A stretch of 64,000 nucleotides of DNA from Edaphosphingomonas laterariae (GTDB lineage Bacteria; Pseudomonadota; Alphaproteobacteria; Sphingomonadales; Sphingomonadaceae), in contig NZ_FZOS01000008.1 of the NCBI RefSeq assembly GCF_900188165.1, positions 62,001 to 126,000 of the forward strand. The letters run 5' to 3'. A program made the translations under genes and the position numbers. How positions within the stretch are numbered: position 1 is the first letter of the stretch; every line of letters begins with the position of its first letter. The notes under the pieces are model-generated. The model ran no database searches, was not told the DNA's origin, and worked only from the letters and a program-made list of their open reading frames with translations. Shown here piece by piece: positions 17,339-26,029 of this stretch.

Positions 17339-19120
17339 TCAGCGCATCCGCACATAGCGGCCGGGGGCGTCCTCGATCGCCTTCAGTCGGCCCTTGCCGG
17401 GGGTGCGGGCGCCGCTGGACTTGGTTTCCCCGGCGCCGTGACCGCGAATCCATTCGATCCAGTCGGGCCACCAGCTGCCTTTGGTCTCCTGCGCGCCGCC
17501 GATGAACGCGTCGAGCGTCGCGGCCTGCCGGTCGTTGGTCCAATATTGATATTTGCCGGCGGACGGCGGGTTGACGACGCCGGCGATATGGCCCGATCCG
17601 GCGAGCACGAAGCGCAGCGGGCCGGCGAAATGCTCGGTCATCTTCCACACGCTGTCCGGCGGCGCGATATGATCCTCGCGGCCGGCCTGCACATAAGCCG
17701 GGGTGCGCACCGAACGCAGGTCGATCGGCACGCCGCCCACCGCCAGCGCGCCGGGCTGCACCAGCTTGTTGTCGCGATAGAGATCCTGAAGATAGGCGCG
17801 GTGCCAGGTCTGCGGCAGGTTGGTCGTGTCGCCGTTCCAGAACAGCAGGTCGAACGGCGGATAATCCTGCCCCAGCAGATAATTGTTCACGACGTAGGAC
17901 CAGATCAGGTCGCGCCCGCGCAGCAGGTTGAAGGTCAGCGCCATATAGCGCCCGTCGAGATAGCCCTTGTCGCCGGCAAGCTGGCCGATCAGTTCGAGCT
18001 GCTGGTCGTCGACGAACAGCTGAAGCTCGCCCGATCGGCTGAAATCCACCTGCGCGGTGAAGAAGGTCGCGCTCTTCACCTTATCGGCGGTGCCGGTGGC
18101 CGCCAGATAGGCCAGCAGCGCGGCCATGTTGGTGCCGGCCACGCAATAGCCGATGGTGTGGACGCTCTCGACGTTCAGCGCGCCGCGCACGGTGTCGATC
18201 GCGTTGAGCATGCCGTTCAGCACATAATCGTCCATCGTGGTGCCGGCGAGGCTCTCGTCGGCGGATTTCCACGACACCACGAACACCGTCAGCCCCTGTT
18301 CCACCGCCCAGCGGACGAAGCTCTTCTCGGGGTTGAGGTCGAGGATGTAGAAGCGGTTGATCCACGGCGGGAAGATGATGAGCGGCGTGTCCAGCACCGT
18401 CGCCGTCGTCGGCGTATATTGGATCAGCTGATACAGCGGCGTTTCGTGAATCACCTTGCCGGGGGTCGCGGCGATGTTGCGGCCGACCTCGAACGCCTGC
18501 GTGTCGGTGTGGGTCAGCTGGCCCTTTTCGAGATCGGCGAGCATATGCTCCAGCCCCTTGAGCAGGCTCGCCCCGCGCGTCTCGATCGCTTTTTCCATCA
18601 CCTGCGGATTGGTGAAGGCGAAGTTGGACGGGCTCATCGCGTCGACGAAGGTCTGCGTGGCGAAGCGCAGTTGCTCCCGCTGGCGGGCGTCGAGCCCGGC
18701 GAGCGAATCGACCCCCTTCAGCATCTGGTCCGAAATCAGCAGATAGGATTGGCGAATCAGGTCGAACAGCGGGTTGTCGCGCCATTGCGCGGCGGCGAAG
18801 CGCCGGTCCTTGTCCGCGGCGGCCGTCTCGCCGGGCTTCTCGCCAGCCGCCTGCGGGGTCAGGAAACGTTGCCAGAGACCAAGGCTCTGCGACCAGAAAT
18901 CGCCCGGCGCGCCTGCCTTGCCCAATGTCTCGCCGAACATCGCGGGCATGCCGCCAACCGCCTGTCCGCCCGCTTCCGCGGCCGTCATCGCCTCGCTCAT
19001 CTGCTCCAGCATCATCTGCTGGGCGCGCCCGATCACGCCGGTCCAGTGCTGCATGTCTTCCAGCCCGAAGGACGGAAACCAGGATGTGCCGTTAGGGCCT
19101 GACGTGTTTTGGCTCGCCAT
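17339..19120 (-). CDS. phaC: Class I poly(R)-hydroxyalkanoic acid synthase
   Basis: It polymerises (R)-3-hydroxyacyl-CoA into polyhydroxyalkanoate at the granule surface. The protein from the ATG at 19120 has 593 residues, normal for class I. The lipase-like box is GYCVAG with catalytic Cys at about residue 326. The partners are Asp in AGREDHIAP and His in GSGHIAG. The usual box is G-x-C-x-G-G, so the Ala before the last Gly is a mild variant. AAGGA sits 8 nt before the chosen start. The phasin gene follows downstream. A depolymerase or phaR gene is not in the window. Confidence 0.95.
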   Translation of the reverse strand: MASQNTSGPNGTSWFPSFGLEDMQHWTGVIGRAQQMMLEQMSEAMTAAEAGGQAVGGMPAMFGETLGKAGAPGDFWSQSLGLWQRFLTPQAAGEKPGETAAADKDRRFAAAQWRDNPLFDLIRQSYLLISDQMLKGVDSLAGLDARQREQLRFATQTFVDAMSPSNFAFTNPQVMEKAIETRGASLLKGLEHMLADLEKGQLTHTDTQAFEVGRNIAATPGKVIHETPLYQLIQYTPTTATVLDTPLIIFPPWINRFYILDLNPEKSFVRWAVEQGLTVFVVSWKSADESLAGTTMDDYVLNGMLNAIDTVRGALNVESVHTIGYCVAGTNMAALLAYLAATGTADKVKSATFFTAQVDFSRSGELQLFVDDQQLELIGQLAGDKGYLDGRYMALTFNLLRGRDLIWSYVVNNYLLGQDYPPFDLLFWNGDTTNLPQTWHRAYLQDLYRDNKLVQPGALAVGGVPIDLRSVRTPAYVQAGREDHIAPPDSVWKMTEHFAGPLRFVLAGSGHIAGVVNPPSAGKYQYWTNDRQAATLDAFIGGAQETKGSWWPDWIEWIRGHGAGETKSSGARTPGKGRLKAIEDAPGRYVRMR

Positions 19121-19215
19121 GCGTCGCATCCTTTCTTTTGGTCGCGGCTCATCCGGCTTATAGGCCGATACGGCGATAGTGGGCGATCCCCGCCCGGCCG
19201 CCAATAGAGGAAGAC

Positions 19216-20424
19216 ATGTCCGAGGAATTTTACCGCATCAAGCGCCTGCCGCCTTACGTGATCGCCGAAGTGAACGCGATGCGGGCAGCAGCGCGAGCGC
19301 GCGGCGAGGACATTATCGACCTCGGCATGGGCAACCCCGATCTGCCGCCGCCGCAGCATGTGATCGACAAGCTGTGCGAAGTCGCGCGCAACCCCAGCGC
19401 GCACGGCTATTCGGCGTCGAAGGGCATTCCGGGCCTGCGCAAGGCACAGGCCAATTATTACGGCCGCCGCTTCGGCGTCGATCTCGATCCCGATTCGGAA
19501 GTGGTGGTAACGCTCGGCTCGAAGGAAGGGCTCGCCAACCTCGCCCAGGCGATCACCGCGCCGGGCGATGTGGTGCTTGCGCCCAACCCGTCTTATCCGA
19601 TCCATACCTTCGGCTTCATCATCGCCGGTGCCACCATCCGTTCGGTGCCGACCACGCCTGACGAACGCTATTGGGAGGCGCTGGACCGCGCGGTGAAGTT
19701 CACCGTGCCCCGGCCTTCGGTGCTGGTCGTCGGCTATCCGTCCAACCCCACGGCGGAAGTGGTCGACCTTGCCTTTTACGAACGGCTGGTCGCCTGGGCG
19801 AAGGAGCACAATGTCTGGGTGCTTTCCGACCTCGCTTATTCCGAACTTTATTATGATGGCTGCCCGACGCCCTCGATCCTGCAGGTGCCGGGCGCCAAGG
19901 ATGTCGCGGTCGAATTCACCAGCATGTCGAAAACCTATTCGATGGCCGGCTGGCGGATGGGCTTCGCGGTCGGCAACAAGACGCTGATCGCGGCGCTGAC
20001 GCGGGTGAAGTCCTATCTCGATTATGGCGCCTTCACGCCGATCCAGGCGGCGGCGGTGGCGGCGATCAATGGCCCGCAGGATATCGTCGAGAAGAATCGC
20101 GAACTCTACAAGCGGCGCCGCGACGTGATGGTCGAAAGCTTCGCCCGTGCCGGCTGGGATATTCCCACGCCGCGCGCGTCGATGTTCGCCTGGGCACCGC
20201 TGCCGCCGGCGCTGGCGCATCTCGGCAGCCTCGAATTTTCCAAGCAGCTGCTCACCCATGCCGGCGTCGCCGTCGCGGCGGGCGTTGGCTATGGCGAGGA
20301 AGGCGAAGGCTATGTCCGCATCGCGATGGTCGAGAATGAACAGCGCATCCGCCAGGCGGCGCGCAACGTGAAGCGTTATCTGCAGAGCATGGGCGTCAAC
20401 ACGGGGGCCAAGGCCGGCGGCTGA
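19216..20424 (+). CDS. Class I/II aminotransferase (AlaC-like, glutamate-pyruvate type)
   Basis: It is a PLP-dependent aminotransferase of fold type I. The 402-residue protein starts MSEEFYRIKRLPPYVIAEVN, characteristic of the AlaC (YfdZ) group that makes alanine from pyruvate and glutamate. The PLP lysine is Lys239 in SMSKTYSMAGWRMG. Further motifs are NPDLPPP and GYPSNPTAEV. It resembles LL-diaminopimelate aminotransferases, so substrate assignment needs care. It is divergent from phaC, and an intrinsic terminator follows at 20494. Confidence 0.9.
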   Translation: MSEEFYRIKRLPPYVIAEVNAMRAAARARGEDIIDLGMGNPDLPPPQHVIDKLCEVARNPSAHGYSASKGIPGLRKAQANYYGRRFGVDLDPDSEVVVTLGSKEGLANLAQAITAPGDVVLAPNPSYPIHTFGFIIAGATIRSVPTTPDERYWEALDRAVKFTVPRPSVLVVGYPSNPTAEVVDLAFYERLVAWAKEHNVWVLSDLAYSELYYDGCPTPSILQVPGAKDVAVEFTSMSKTYSMAGWRMGFAVGNKTLIAALTRVKSYLDYGAFTPIQAAAVAAINGPQDIVEKNRELYKRRRDVMVESFARAGWDIPTPRASMFAWAPLPPALAHLGSLEFSKQLLTHAGVAVAAGVGYGEEGEGYVRIAMVENEQRIRQAARNVKRYLQSMGVNTGAKAGG

Positions 20425-20493
20425 CGCGCTTCGTCTCGCTGCGGGATGACGTTAACGTTAAGTTATTCTCGCAAGCGCAGCAAAATCTGCTAT

Positions 20494-20527
20494 GGCCCCG
20501 CAAGTTCCGCTTGTGGGGCCATTTTTT
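20494..20527 (+). terminator. Intrinsic terminator / leader hairpin before the choice-of-anchor-A gene
   Basis: An 11-bp stem (20494-20504 with 20510-20520, one G-T pair) with loop TTCCG is followed by ATTTTTT. It ends the aminotransferase transcript. The Shine-Dalgarno GAGGA of the next gene starts only a few bases later. A promoter for that gene must therefore overlap the hairpin or lie before it, making the hairpin part of its leader. Confidence 0.75.
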
Positions 20528-20539
20528 CTTGAGGACGAT

Positions 20540-21490
20540 ATGGCGTTGACGGTGATTCGGCGCGCGGCGATGGTGGCCTGCGCGGCAACGGCGATGATCG
20601 GGGCCACGGCGGCGCAGGCGGCGCTGGTCGATCTTACCGGCTACAACGCCTTCGTCCTTGGCAGCTATACCGGCTTCAACAGCGACGTCGAAGGCCGTCT
20701 GGCGGCCGGCGGTTCGGTCAGCCTCACCAACTATGCCGTCGGCTCGGCGCTCGGCAGCGCGGCGAACGGCACCAATTCGCTGATCGCGGGCGGCGGGCTT
20801 GCCGCGACCAACGGGCAGCTGTTCAACGGCAATGCCGTGGTCGCCGGTGGTTCGTCGCTGACCAGCTTCAACATCGCCAACGGCACGCTCAGCAATGGTC
20901 CGTCGCCGATCGATTTCACCGCGCAGGGCGTGTCGATCAACGCGCTGGCCGATCAACTCGGCACGCTGGGCGTGAATGGCAGCACCGTCGCTCAATGGGG
21001 CGGCGTCACCCTCACCGGCGCGCAGTCCGGCCTCAACATCTTCACGCTCGATGCCAGCGTGCTGAGCGGTGCCAACAATTTCACGATCATCGCGCCCACG
21101 GGCTCGCAAGTGCTGGTCAACGTCACCGGCGGCGCGGCCAGCCTGCAGAATATGGGCTTCAACCTGAATGGCGTCGCGGCGAGCAATGTGCTGCTCAACT
21201 TCTATGAAGCCGGTTCGCTCAGCATGAACGGCATCGGCATCCACGGTTCGGTGCTGGCGCCGGGCGCCGCGGTCAATTTCAACAATGGCCAGCTCAATGG
21301 CCTGCTCGTCGCCGGCAGCTTCTACGGCAGCGGCGAACTGCACAATAAGGGCTATACCGGCGGCCTGCTCACGTCGAACACCGCGCCGGTGCCCGAACCG
21401 GCGAGCTGGGCGATGATGATCGCGGGCTTCGGCCTGATCGGCACCGCGATCCGCCGCGCCCGTTTCACCGAGCGCACGATTTTCGTCTGA
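20540..21490 (+). CDS. Choice-of-anchor A family protein with PEPxxWA-CTERM tail
   Basis: It is a secreted surface protein. The 316-residue product has a signal peptide (MALTVIRRAAMVACAATAMI, cleaved near AQAA) and a Gly/Asn/Ser-rich choice-of-anchor-A domain beginning DLTGYNAFVLGSYTGFNSDV. The sorting tail is PEPASWAMMIAGFGLIG followed by basic residues. The tail is recognised by an exosortase/rhomboid-type system in sphingomonads, which is not in this window. GAGGA precedes the ATG at 20540. Proteins with this domain are often linked to biofilm or exopolysaccharide. The role here is inferred. Confidence 0.88.
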   Translation: MALTVIRRAAMVACAATAMIGATAAQAALVDLTGYNAFVLGSYTGFNSDVEGRLAAGGSVSLTNYAVGSALGSAANGTNSLIAGGGLAATNGQLFNGNAVVAGGSSLTSFNIANGTLSNGPSPIDFTAQGVSINALADQLGTLGVNGSTVAQWGGVTLTGAQSGLNIFTLDASVLSGANNFTIIAPTGSQVLVNVTGGAASLQNMGFNLNGVAASNVLLNFYEAGSLSMNGIGIHGSVLAPGAAVNFNNGQLNGLLVAGSFYGSGELHNKGYTGGLLTSNTAPVPEPASWAMMIAGFGLIGTAIRRARFTERTIFV

Positions 21491-21500
21491 ACCGCGCCAT

Positions 21501-21526
21501 GCTTCCGGGTGCGCGCACCCGGAAGC
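21501..21526. terminator. Perfect hairpin between convergent genes
   Basis: Two 12-bp perfect arms (21501-21512 and 21515-21526) with a GC loop lie between the stop codons of the choice-of-anchor-A gene and the DUF3426 gene. There is no T-tract. It is probably a shared bidirectional transcript end. Confidence 0.5.
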
Positions 21527-21532
21527 GCAAGC

Positions 21533-22336
21533 TCAGCGCGTTCCTGCCGGCGCGTCGAGGCTGAGGTCGAGATTCTTGGCGTTCTGCGGCACGTCCAGCA
21601 CCGCGCCATTGAACTCGACCGACTGGCCCGGCTGCAGGCGGGCGATCGGCCGCGCGATCGTCCAGGCAAAGACCACGCGATCCTGCGCATCGAGAAGGTT
21701 GGCGCGGATATCGGGCACCGATTGCACCTGATCGGTGGGGTTGGTGATCCGGCCGGTCACCGAAAACAGCTCATTGCCGCTCGCCATCGGCCGCCGTTCG
21801 GGCGTGCGGGTGGATTCGATGATCAGCGGCACGCCGGTATCCGCCGCGCGGGCGATGCCCAGCCGCTGGGCGATGTCCGGCGGCCCGAAGGCGATCAGCG
21901 CGCCCGTGGCGGCCAGCATCAGCACCGCCGCGACAACGGCGAGCAGCGTCCACAGCTTCGCCGGGTTGCGGCGCGGGGCGAAGGGCGGTTCGTGCGCGAA
22001 GGCGTCGAATTCGTTCTCGCTGCCGGCCCGCTCCTGCCCGTAAGATCCGGCCTCTGGCGCAGCTGCGTCCGCCTCCGGCGCGCGTACGGGCGGGGCATCG
22101 GCGAAGGGCGGGGGCGCGGCTTCGGTTTCCGTGGGGGCTGCAGCCGCCGGTTCCGGTTCAGCGGCGATCGGGGCGGGATCGGTGACCACCGCCGCCACTT
22201 CGGCGAGGTCCATCACCGGCGCCTCTTCGAACCAGCTGTGTCGGCAGGATGCGCACCGCACCTGCCGCCCTTCCGGGCCGATCGCCGAGTCTGGAACCAG
22301 ATAGCGGGTCTTGCAGGCGGGGCAGATCAGGATCAT
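21533..22336 (-). CDS. MJ0042-type zinc-ribbon / DUF3426 protein
   Basis: The 267-residue protein has an N-terminal zinc ribbon with CPAC (residues 5-8) and CASC (28-31) and an Ala/Pro/Glu-rich linker to about residue 120. A single membrane segment lies near 128-150. The C-terminal DUF3426 domain contains [20 protein letters not shown]. Such proteins are common in proteobacteria, with the ribbon in the cytoplasm and DUF3426 outside. Their function is not known. It is convergent with the preceding gene. Confidence 0.82.
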   Translation of the reverse strand: MILICPACKTRYLVPDSAIGPEGRQVRCASCRHSWFEEAPVMDLAEVAAVVTDPAPIAAEPEPAAAAPTETEAAPPPFADAPPVRAPEADAAAPEAGSYGQERAGSENEFDAFAHEPPFAPRRNPAKLWTLLAVVAAVLMLAATGALIAFGPPDIAQRLGIARAADTGVPLIIESTRTPERRPMASGNELFSVTGRITNPTDQVQSVPDIRANLLDAQDRVVFAWTIARPIARLQPGQSVEFNGAVLDVPQNAKNLDLSLDAPAGTR

Positions 22337-22473
22337 CGTTTCGGGGCGCTTGCCTTATGGTTAGGAACCGCGTCCGACTAGACACGCGCGCGACGCCGCT
22401 GGCAAGCATTTAGCCGGCGGCGAAGCAACGCGGTTGTGGATGATTTGGCGCGAAGGCCATTTTCTGCGCGGGC

Positions 22474-24120
22474 TTATTTGCCCTGACTGCGCCAACGCTT
22501 GATGACGCGGGCGAGAATCTGGTCCTCGCCGCCCACCTGCGTCCACAATTCGGAGAAGATCGGATCGGTCGACGCCGGCCGCTTTTCGGGTTCCAGATCG
22601 TCCAGCGCGACGCGGATCGGGATGGCGACGCCCTCGCCGCAGATGATCGCCTCGCGGTTGCGCAGCGCCGGGATGGAATCGAGGAAGCCGCGCGCGCCTT
22701 CGGGCATGGCCGATTTCACATAAGCCTGGTCGCGATCATTGTTGAGGCGCATCGCGATGATCGTGCCGCACTGGGAAAGCACGCCTTCGGCAAGGTCGGA
22801 CGGGCGCTGCGTGATCAGCCCCAGCGACACGCCATATTTACGGCCTTCCTTGGCGATCCGTTCGAGGATCTTGCGCACCGACGATCCCGTCGTCACCCGA
22901 TCGGACGGGATGTAGCGATGGGCTTCTTCGCAAACGAGCAGGATCGGGCGCTGGGCTTCGCCGCGCGACCAGATCGCATAGTCGAAAACGGTGCGCGCCA
23001 GCACCGCCACCACGGTCGACGTGATCTCGTTGGGCACGCCCGAAACGTCGATGATCGAGATCGGCTTGCCATAGCCCGGCAGACGGAAAATCTTGGACAG
23101 GAACTGCGCCATCGTATCGGCGACGAGCATGCCCGAGAACATGAAGGCATAGCGCGGATCGGCCTTGATCTCCTCGATCTTGGTCTTGACCCGCAGATAG
23201 GGGGCGGTGCCGCCCGCTTTGTCCATCTTGCCCATCTCGGTCTGCAGGATGTTGAGCAGATCGGACAAGAGATAGGGGATCGGGCTGTCGACGGTCAGCT
23301 TCGACACGCCTTCGGCCGCGCGATTCTTGGCGCGCGCGGCGAGCAGGCACTTGGCGAGGATGTCGGAATCCATCTGGCGATCGGCGCCGGTGGACGTGAT
23401 GAACACCTCGGCATGTTCCTCGAAGTTCATCAGCCAATAGGGCATGGCGAGGTTGCCGACGTCGAAGATCTCGCCGATGCCCTTGAACGCGGCGGAATAT
23501 TCGCCGTGCGGGTCGATCATCACGACATGGCCTTCGGGTGCCGAACGGCAGATGCGGTGGAGGATCAGCGCCGCCGATGTCGATTTGCCGGTGCCGGTCG
23601 ATCCGAGCAGCGCGAAATGCTTGCCGAGCAGCGCGTCGATATAGAGGGCGCCGCGAATATCCTCGGTCGGATAGATGGTGCCGATCTCGATATGGGCGCG
23701 CTCGTCGGCCGCATACATCTGCTTCATGTCGTTGCTCGACACGGGATGCACCCGGCTGCCCGGCGTCGGATAGCGGGTCACGCCGCGACGGAAGTTGAGC
23801 AGGCGCCCGGTGAAGCGGTCTTCCTCGCCCTCGCCCAGAAAGTCGATATGACCAAGAATAAGGTCGCTGTCTGCATCCGCCAGCCGCAGCGAGCGGACAT
23901 TGGCGATCAGCCAGCGCTGCCCGACGCGGATCTTCACCTGGCTGCCCACCTGACCGGACATCGCGATGCTGGGGTCGGCGCTTTCCTGCAGCGATGCCAG
24001 CATCTGGGCATCGAGGCTGATCTGCGACGACGAGCCGGCGATTTCCATCAGCCGGCCGATCTGCACGGCGGTTTCGTCGGGGGCCTTTTCCAGCGGCCGG
24101 AACATCGACATGTCATTCAT
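22474..24120 (-). CDS. HerA-like ATPase (DUF87 domain)
   Basis: The 548-residue protein is a FtsK/HerA-superfamily motor. Walker A is GSTGTGKST (173-181) and Walker B is ILLVCEEA (393-400). A HAS-barrel-like N-terminal domain precedes them, and the C-terminus has ITQRPSDLAEGVLSQCGT as in HerA. HerA proteins translocate along double-stranded DNA and usually act with the nuclease NurA or with SIR2-type defence partners. No such partner is adjacent here, where the next gene is about 180 bp away behind a palindromic repeat. The role is therefore open: repair, segregation or a housekeeping function of alphaproteobacteria. Confidence 0.85.
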   Translation of the reverse strand: MNDMSMFRPLEKAPDETAVQIGRLMEIAGSSSQISLDAQMLASLQESADPSIAMSGQVGSQVKIRVGQRWLIANVRSLRLADADSDLILGHIDFLGEGEEDRFTGRLLNFRRGVTRYPTPGSRVHPVSSNDMKQMYAADERAHIEIGTIYPTEDIRGALYIDALLGKHFALLGSTGTGKSTSAALILHRICRSAPEGHVVMIDPHGEYSAAFKGIGEIFDVGNLAMPYWLMNFEEHAEVFITSTGADRQMDSDILAKCLLAARAKNRAAEGVSKLTVDSPIPYLLSDLLNILQTEMGKMDKAGGTAPYLRVKTKIEEIKADPRYAFMFSGMLVADTMAQFLSKIFRLPGYGKPISIIDVSGVPNEITSTVVAVLARTVFDYAIWSRGEAQRPILLVCEEAHRYIPSDRVTTGSSVRKILERIAKEGRKYGVSLGLITQRPSDLAEGVLSQCGTIIAMRLNNDRDQAYVKSAMPEGARGFLDSIPALRNREAIICGEGVAIPIRVALDDLEPEKRPASTDPIFSELWTQVGGEDQILARVIKRWRSQGK

Positions 24121-24186
24121 GCGGGCAACGCGCTCCTGTAGCGAACGCCCGGAGATTGAACGCCAAAGATTAAGGAAATGCGGCCG

Positions 24187-24296
24187 CTAGAGCAGTTTGC
24201 GATCCGACTGCGTCGGTTCGCAAACTGCTCTAAGCTTTTGGTTTGCCGAGTTTTCCGAGTCAGCAGGTGATTCCACCTGCTTGGAAAACGCTCTAG
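24187..24296. repeat. 110-bp palindromic repeat element (MITE-like)
   Basis: The element is bounded by CTAGAGC (24187-24193) and its complement GCTCTAG (24290-24296). Inside is a 21-bp stem with one mismatch (24188-24208 with 24212-24232) and a second compound hairpin (GTTTTCC 24250-24256 with GGAAAAC 24283-24289, inner GCAGGTG/CACCTGC). Short palindromic intergenic repeats bounded by CTAGAGC-like ends are common in alphaproteobacteria. It fills most of the gap between the TIGR02186 gene and the HerA gene. Confidence 0.7.
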
Positions 24297-24299
24297 CGA

Positions 24300-25055
24300 T
24301 CAGAGCCGGCGGAAGGCCGCCGCCGCTGCCCAGCCCAGCGCCAGCGAAATGGCGACGGCTGCGAGCCCGTAGGTGAACGACCAGCGATCGGCCACCGTCG
24401 CCACGAACCGCTCGAAACCCGATTTATCGATTTCGATCTCGCGCACGGCCGCTGCCACGACGCGCTTGTTCTGAATCAGGAAGGTTTCGGCCGTATAGGT
24501 GCCCACCGGCACGCGCGCCGGGATGGCGATGCGCGCGCGATAGAGCACGCCCTCGCTCACCTCCACGCCATCGGGGCTTTCGACATACAGGCCGCCGCGC
24601 CGCTTGAGATCGACCAGCCCGGCCTCGAACCGGCGCTGCATTTCGGGCGTCGCGCCGCTGGCGGGCGAAAGCTGGATATTCTGCAGGCCAAGTTCGTAGA
24701 TCGCGGCCGTGCGATCGTCGACCAGCCCCTTCAGCGGCCGGGACGATGCGACGGCGTAGAAGGCCGGCACCGAACGGAAGCGGGCATTTTCGGCATTCAC
24801 CCAGATGCCGGCGATCTTCTGCTTCTCGCGCAGGATGATCGGCTCGGTCGGCCCCTTGACGACGACCACGATGTCGGCCGGTTCTTCGGGGCGGATGCCG
24901 CCGGGATAGACGATTGCGCCGAACAGCAGCAGTTCCGCGCCGGTGAAGCTGTAGATGATATCGATCCGCCGCTGCGACACGTCGGGCACCAGCGCCGGCT
25001 TGGCCGCGCCACCCAGCAGCAGCGCCATCAACAGAAGGGGGATCAGGCGTTTCAT
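24300..25055 (-). CDS. TIGR02186 family protein
   Basis: The 251-residue protein has an N-terminal signal sequence (MKRLIPLLLMALLLGGAAKP), a periplasmic beta-rich domain (SQRRIDIIYSFTGAELLLFG, then GPTEPIILREKQKIAGIWVN), and a C-terminal membrane anchor (TYGLAAVAISLALGWAAAAA). It matches the TIGR02186 family of alphaproteobacteria, which has no assigned function. Its ATG overlaps the stop of the TauE/SafE gene (ATGA, 25052-25055), so both should act together, probably in sulfite or organosulfur export. Confidence 0.82.
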   Translation of the reverse strand: MKRLIPLLLMALLLGGAAKPALVPDVSQRRIDIIYSFTGAELLLFGAIVYPGGIRPEEPADIVVVVKGPTEPIILREKQKIAGIWVNAENARFRSVPAFYAVASSRPLKGLVDDRTAAIYELGLQNIQLSPASGATPEMQRRFEAGLVDLKRRGGLYVESPDGVEVSEGVLYRARIAIPARVPVGTYTAETFLIQNKRVVAAAVREIEIDKSGFERFVATVADRWSFTYGLAAVAISLALGWAAAAAFRRL

Positions 25056-25966
25056 AGCGGCTGGACGGTGAAGATCTCGTCGGGCCGCCAGCCCAACCCC
25101 AGCGCCATGCGGATGGCGACGGTCAGCACGATCCCGGCCAGCGCCAGGCGCAGCCATTCGGGGCGCATCTTCATCGCGAAGCGGGTGCCGACCTGCGCGC
25201 CGACGACGCTGCCGATCAGCAGCAGCACGGCCAGCACGATATCCACCGCCTTGGTGGTGGTGGCGTGGACCAGCGTGGTCGCCGCCGTCACGAACAGGAT
25301 CTGGAAGGATGAGGTGCCGACGACGACACGGGTCGACATGCCGAGAATGTAGATCAGCGCCGGCACCAGCACGAACCCGCCGCCGACGCCGAGCAGCACG
25401 GTCAGCAGGCCCGTGCCGAAGCCGAGCGCCAGCGGCGCCAGCGGCGAAATATAGAGGCCGGAGCGATAGAAGCGCCAGCGCATCGGTAGCATGGCGATCA
25501 GCGGGTGGTGGCGGCGCGCACGCGGCGGCGCCACTGCCTTGCCCCACAATACCGCCAGGCTCTGCGCCGCTTCCTTGGCCATCAAAATGCCGATGCCGCC
25601 GAGCAGCACGACATAGAGCACGCCGACCACGGTATCGATCTGGCCGCTATCCTGCAGGGCGCGGAAGGCATAGCCGCCGACGATTGTGCCGATGGCGCCG
25701 CCCGCCACCAGCACCGCGCCCATCTGGATGTCGACGCCCTGGCGGCGATGATGGGCGAGCACCGCCGAAACGCTGGTGCCGGTGATCTGCGTCGCGGCCG
25801 ATGCGACCGCGACGGCAGGCGGGATGCCGTAGAAGATCAGCAGCGGCGTGGTCAGGAACCCGCCGCCGACGCCGAAAATGCCCGAAAGCACGCCGACCAG
25901 CCCGCCCAGGCCGATGATGACGAAGATGTTCACCGAAAGGCCGGCGATGGGCAGGTAGAGGTCCAT
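25052..25966 (-). CDS. Sulfite exporter TauE/SafE family protein
   Basis: It is an inner-membrane anion exporter candidate. The 304-residue protein has eight or more membrane segments and the duplicated glycine-rich family motif: SGIFGVGGGFLTTPLLI near residue 28, and LTVLLGVGGGFVLVPALIY in the second half. The insert with the basic stretch APPRARRHHP is cytosolic. It is coupled to the downstream TIGR02186 gene. The substrate (sulfite, sulfoacetate or another anion) is not set by sequence. Confidence 0.88.
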   Translation of the reverse strand: MDLYLPIAGLSVNIFVIIGLGGLVGVLSGIFGVGGGFLTTPLLIFYGIPPAVAVASAATQITGTSVSAVLAHHRRQGVDIQMGAVLVAGGAIGTIVGGYAFRALQDSGQIDTVVGVLYVVLLGGIGILMAKEAAQSLAVLWGKAVAPPRARRHHPLIAMLPMRWRFYRSGLYISPLAPLALGFGTGLLTVLLGVGGGFVLVPALIYILGMSTRVVVGTSSFQILFVTAATTLVHATTTKAVDIVLAVLLLIGSVVGAQVGTRFAMKMRPEWLRLALAGIVLTVAIRMALGLGWRPDEIFTVQPL

Positions 25967-26029
25967 GCGTCTGGGCTAGCCGATTTCGCGGCTCAGGTCA
26001 TGCCGGTTGCGCCGCTTGGGTCGATCCGG

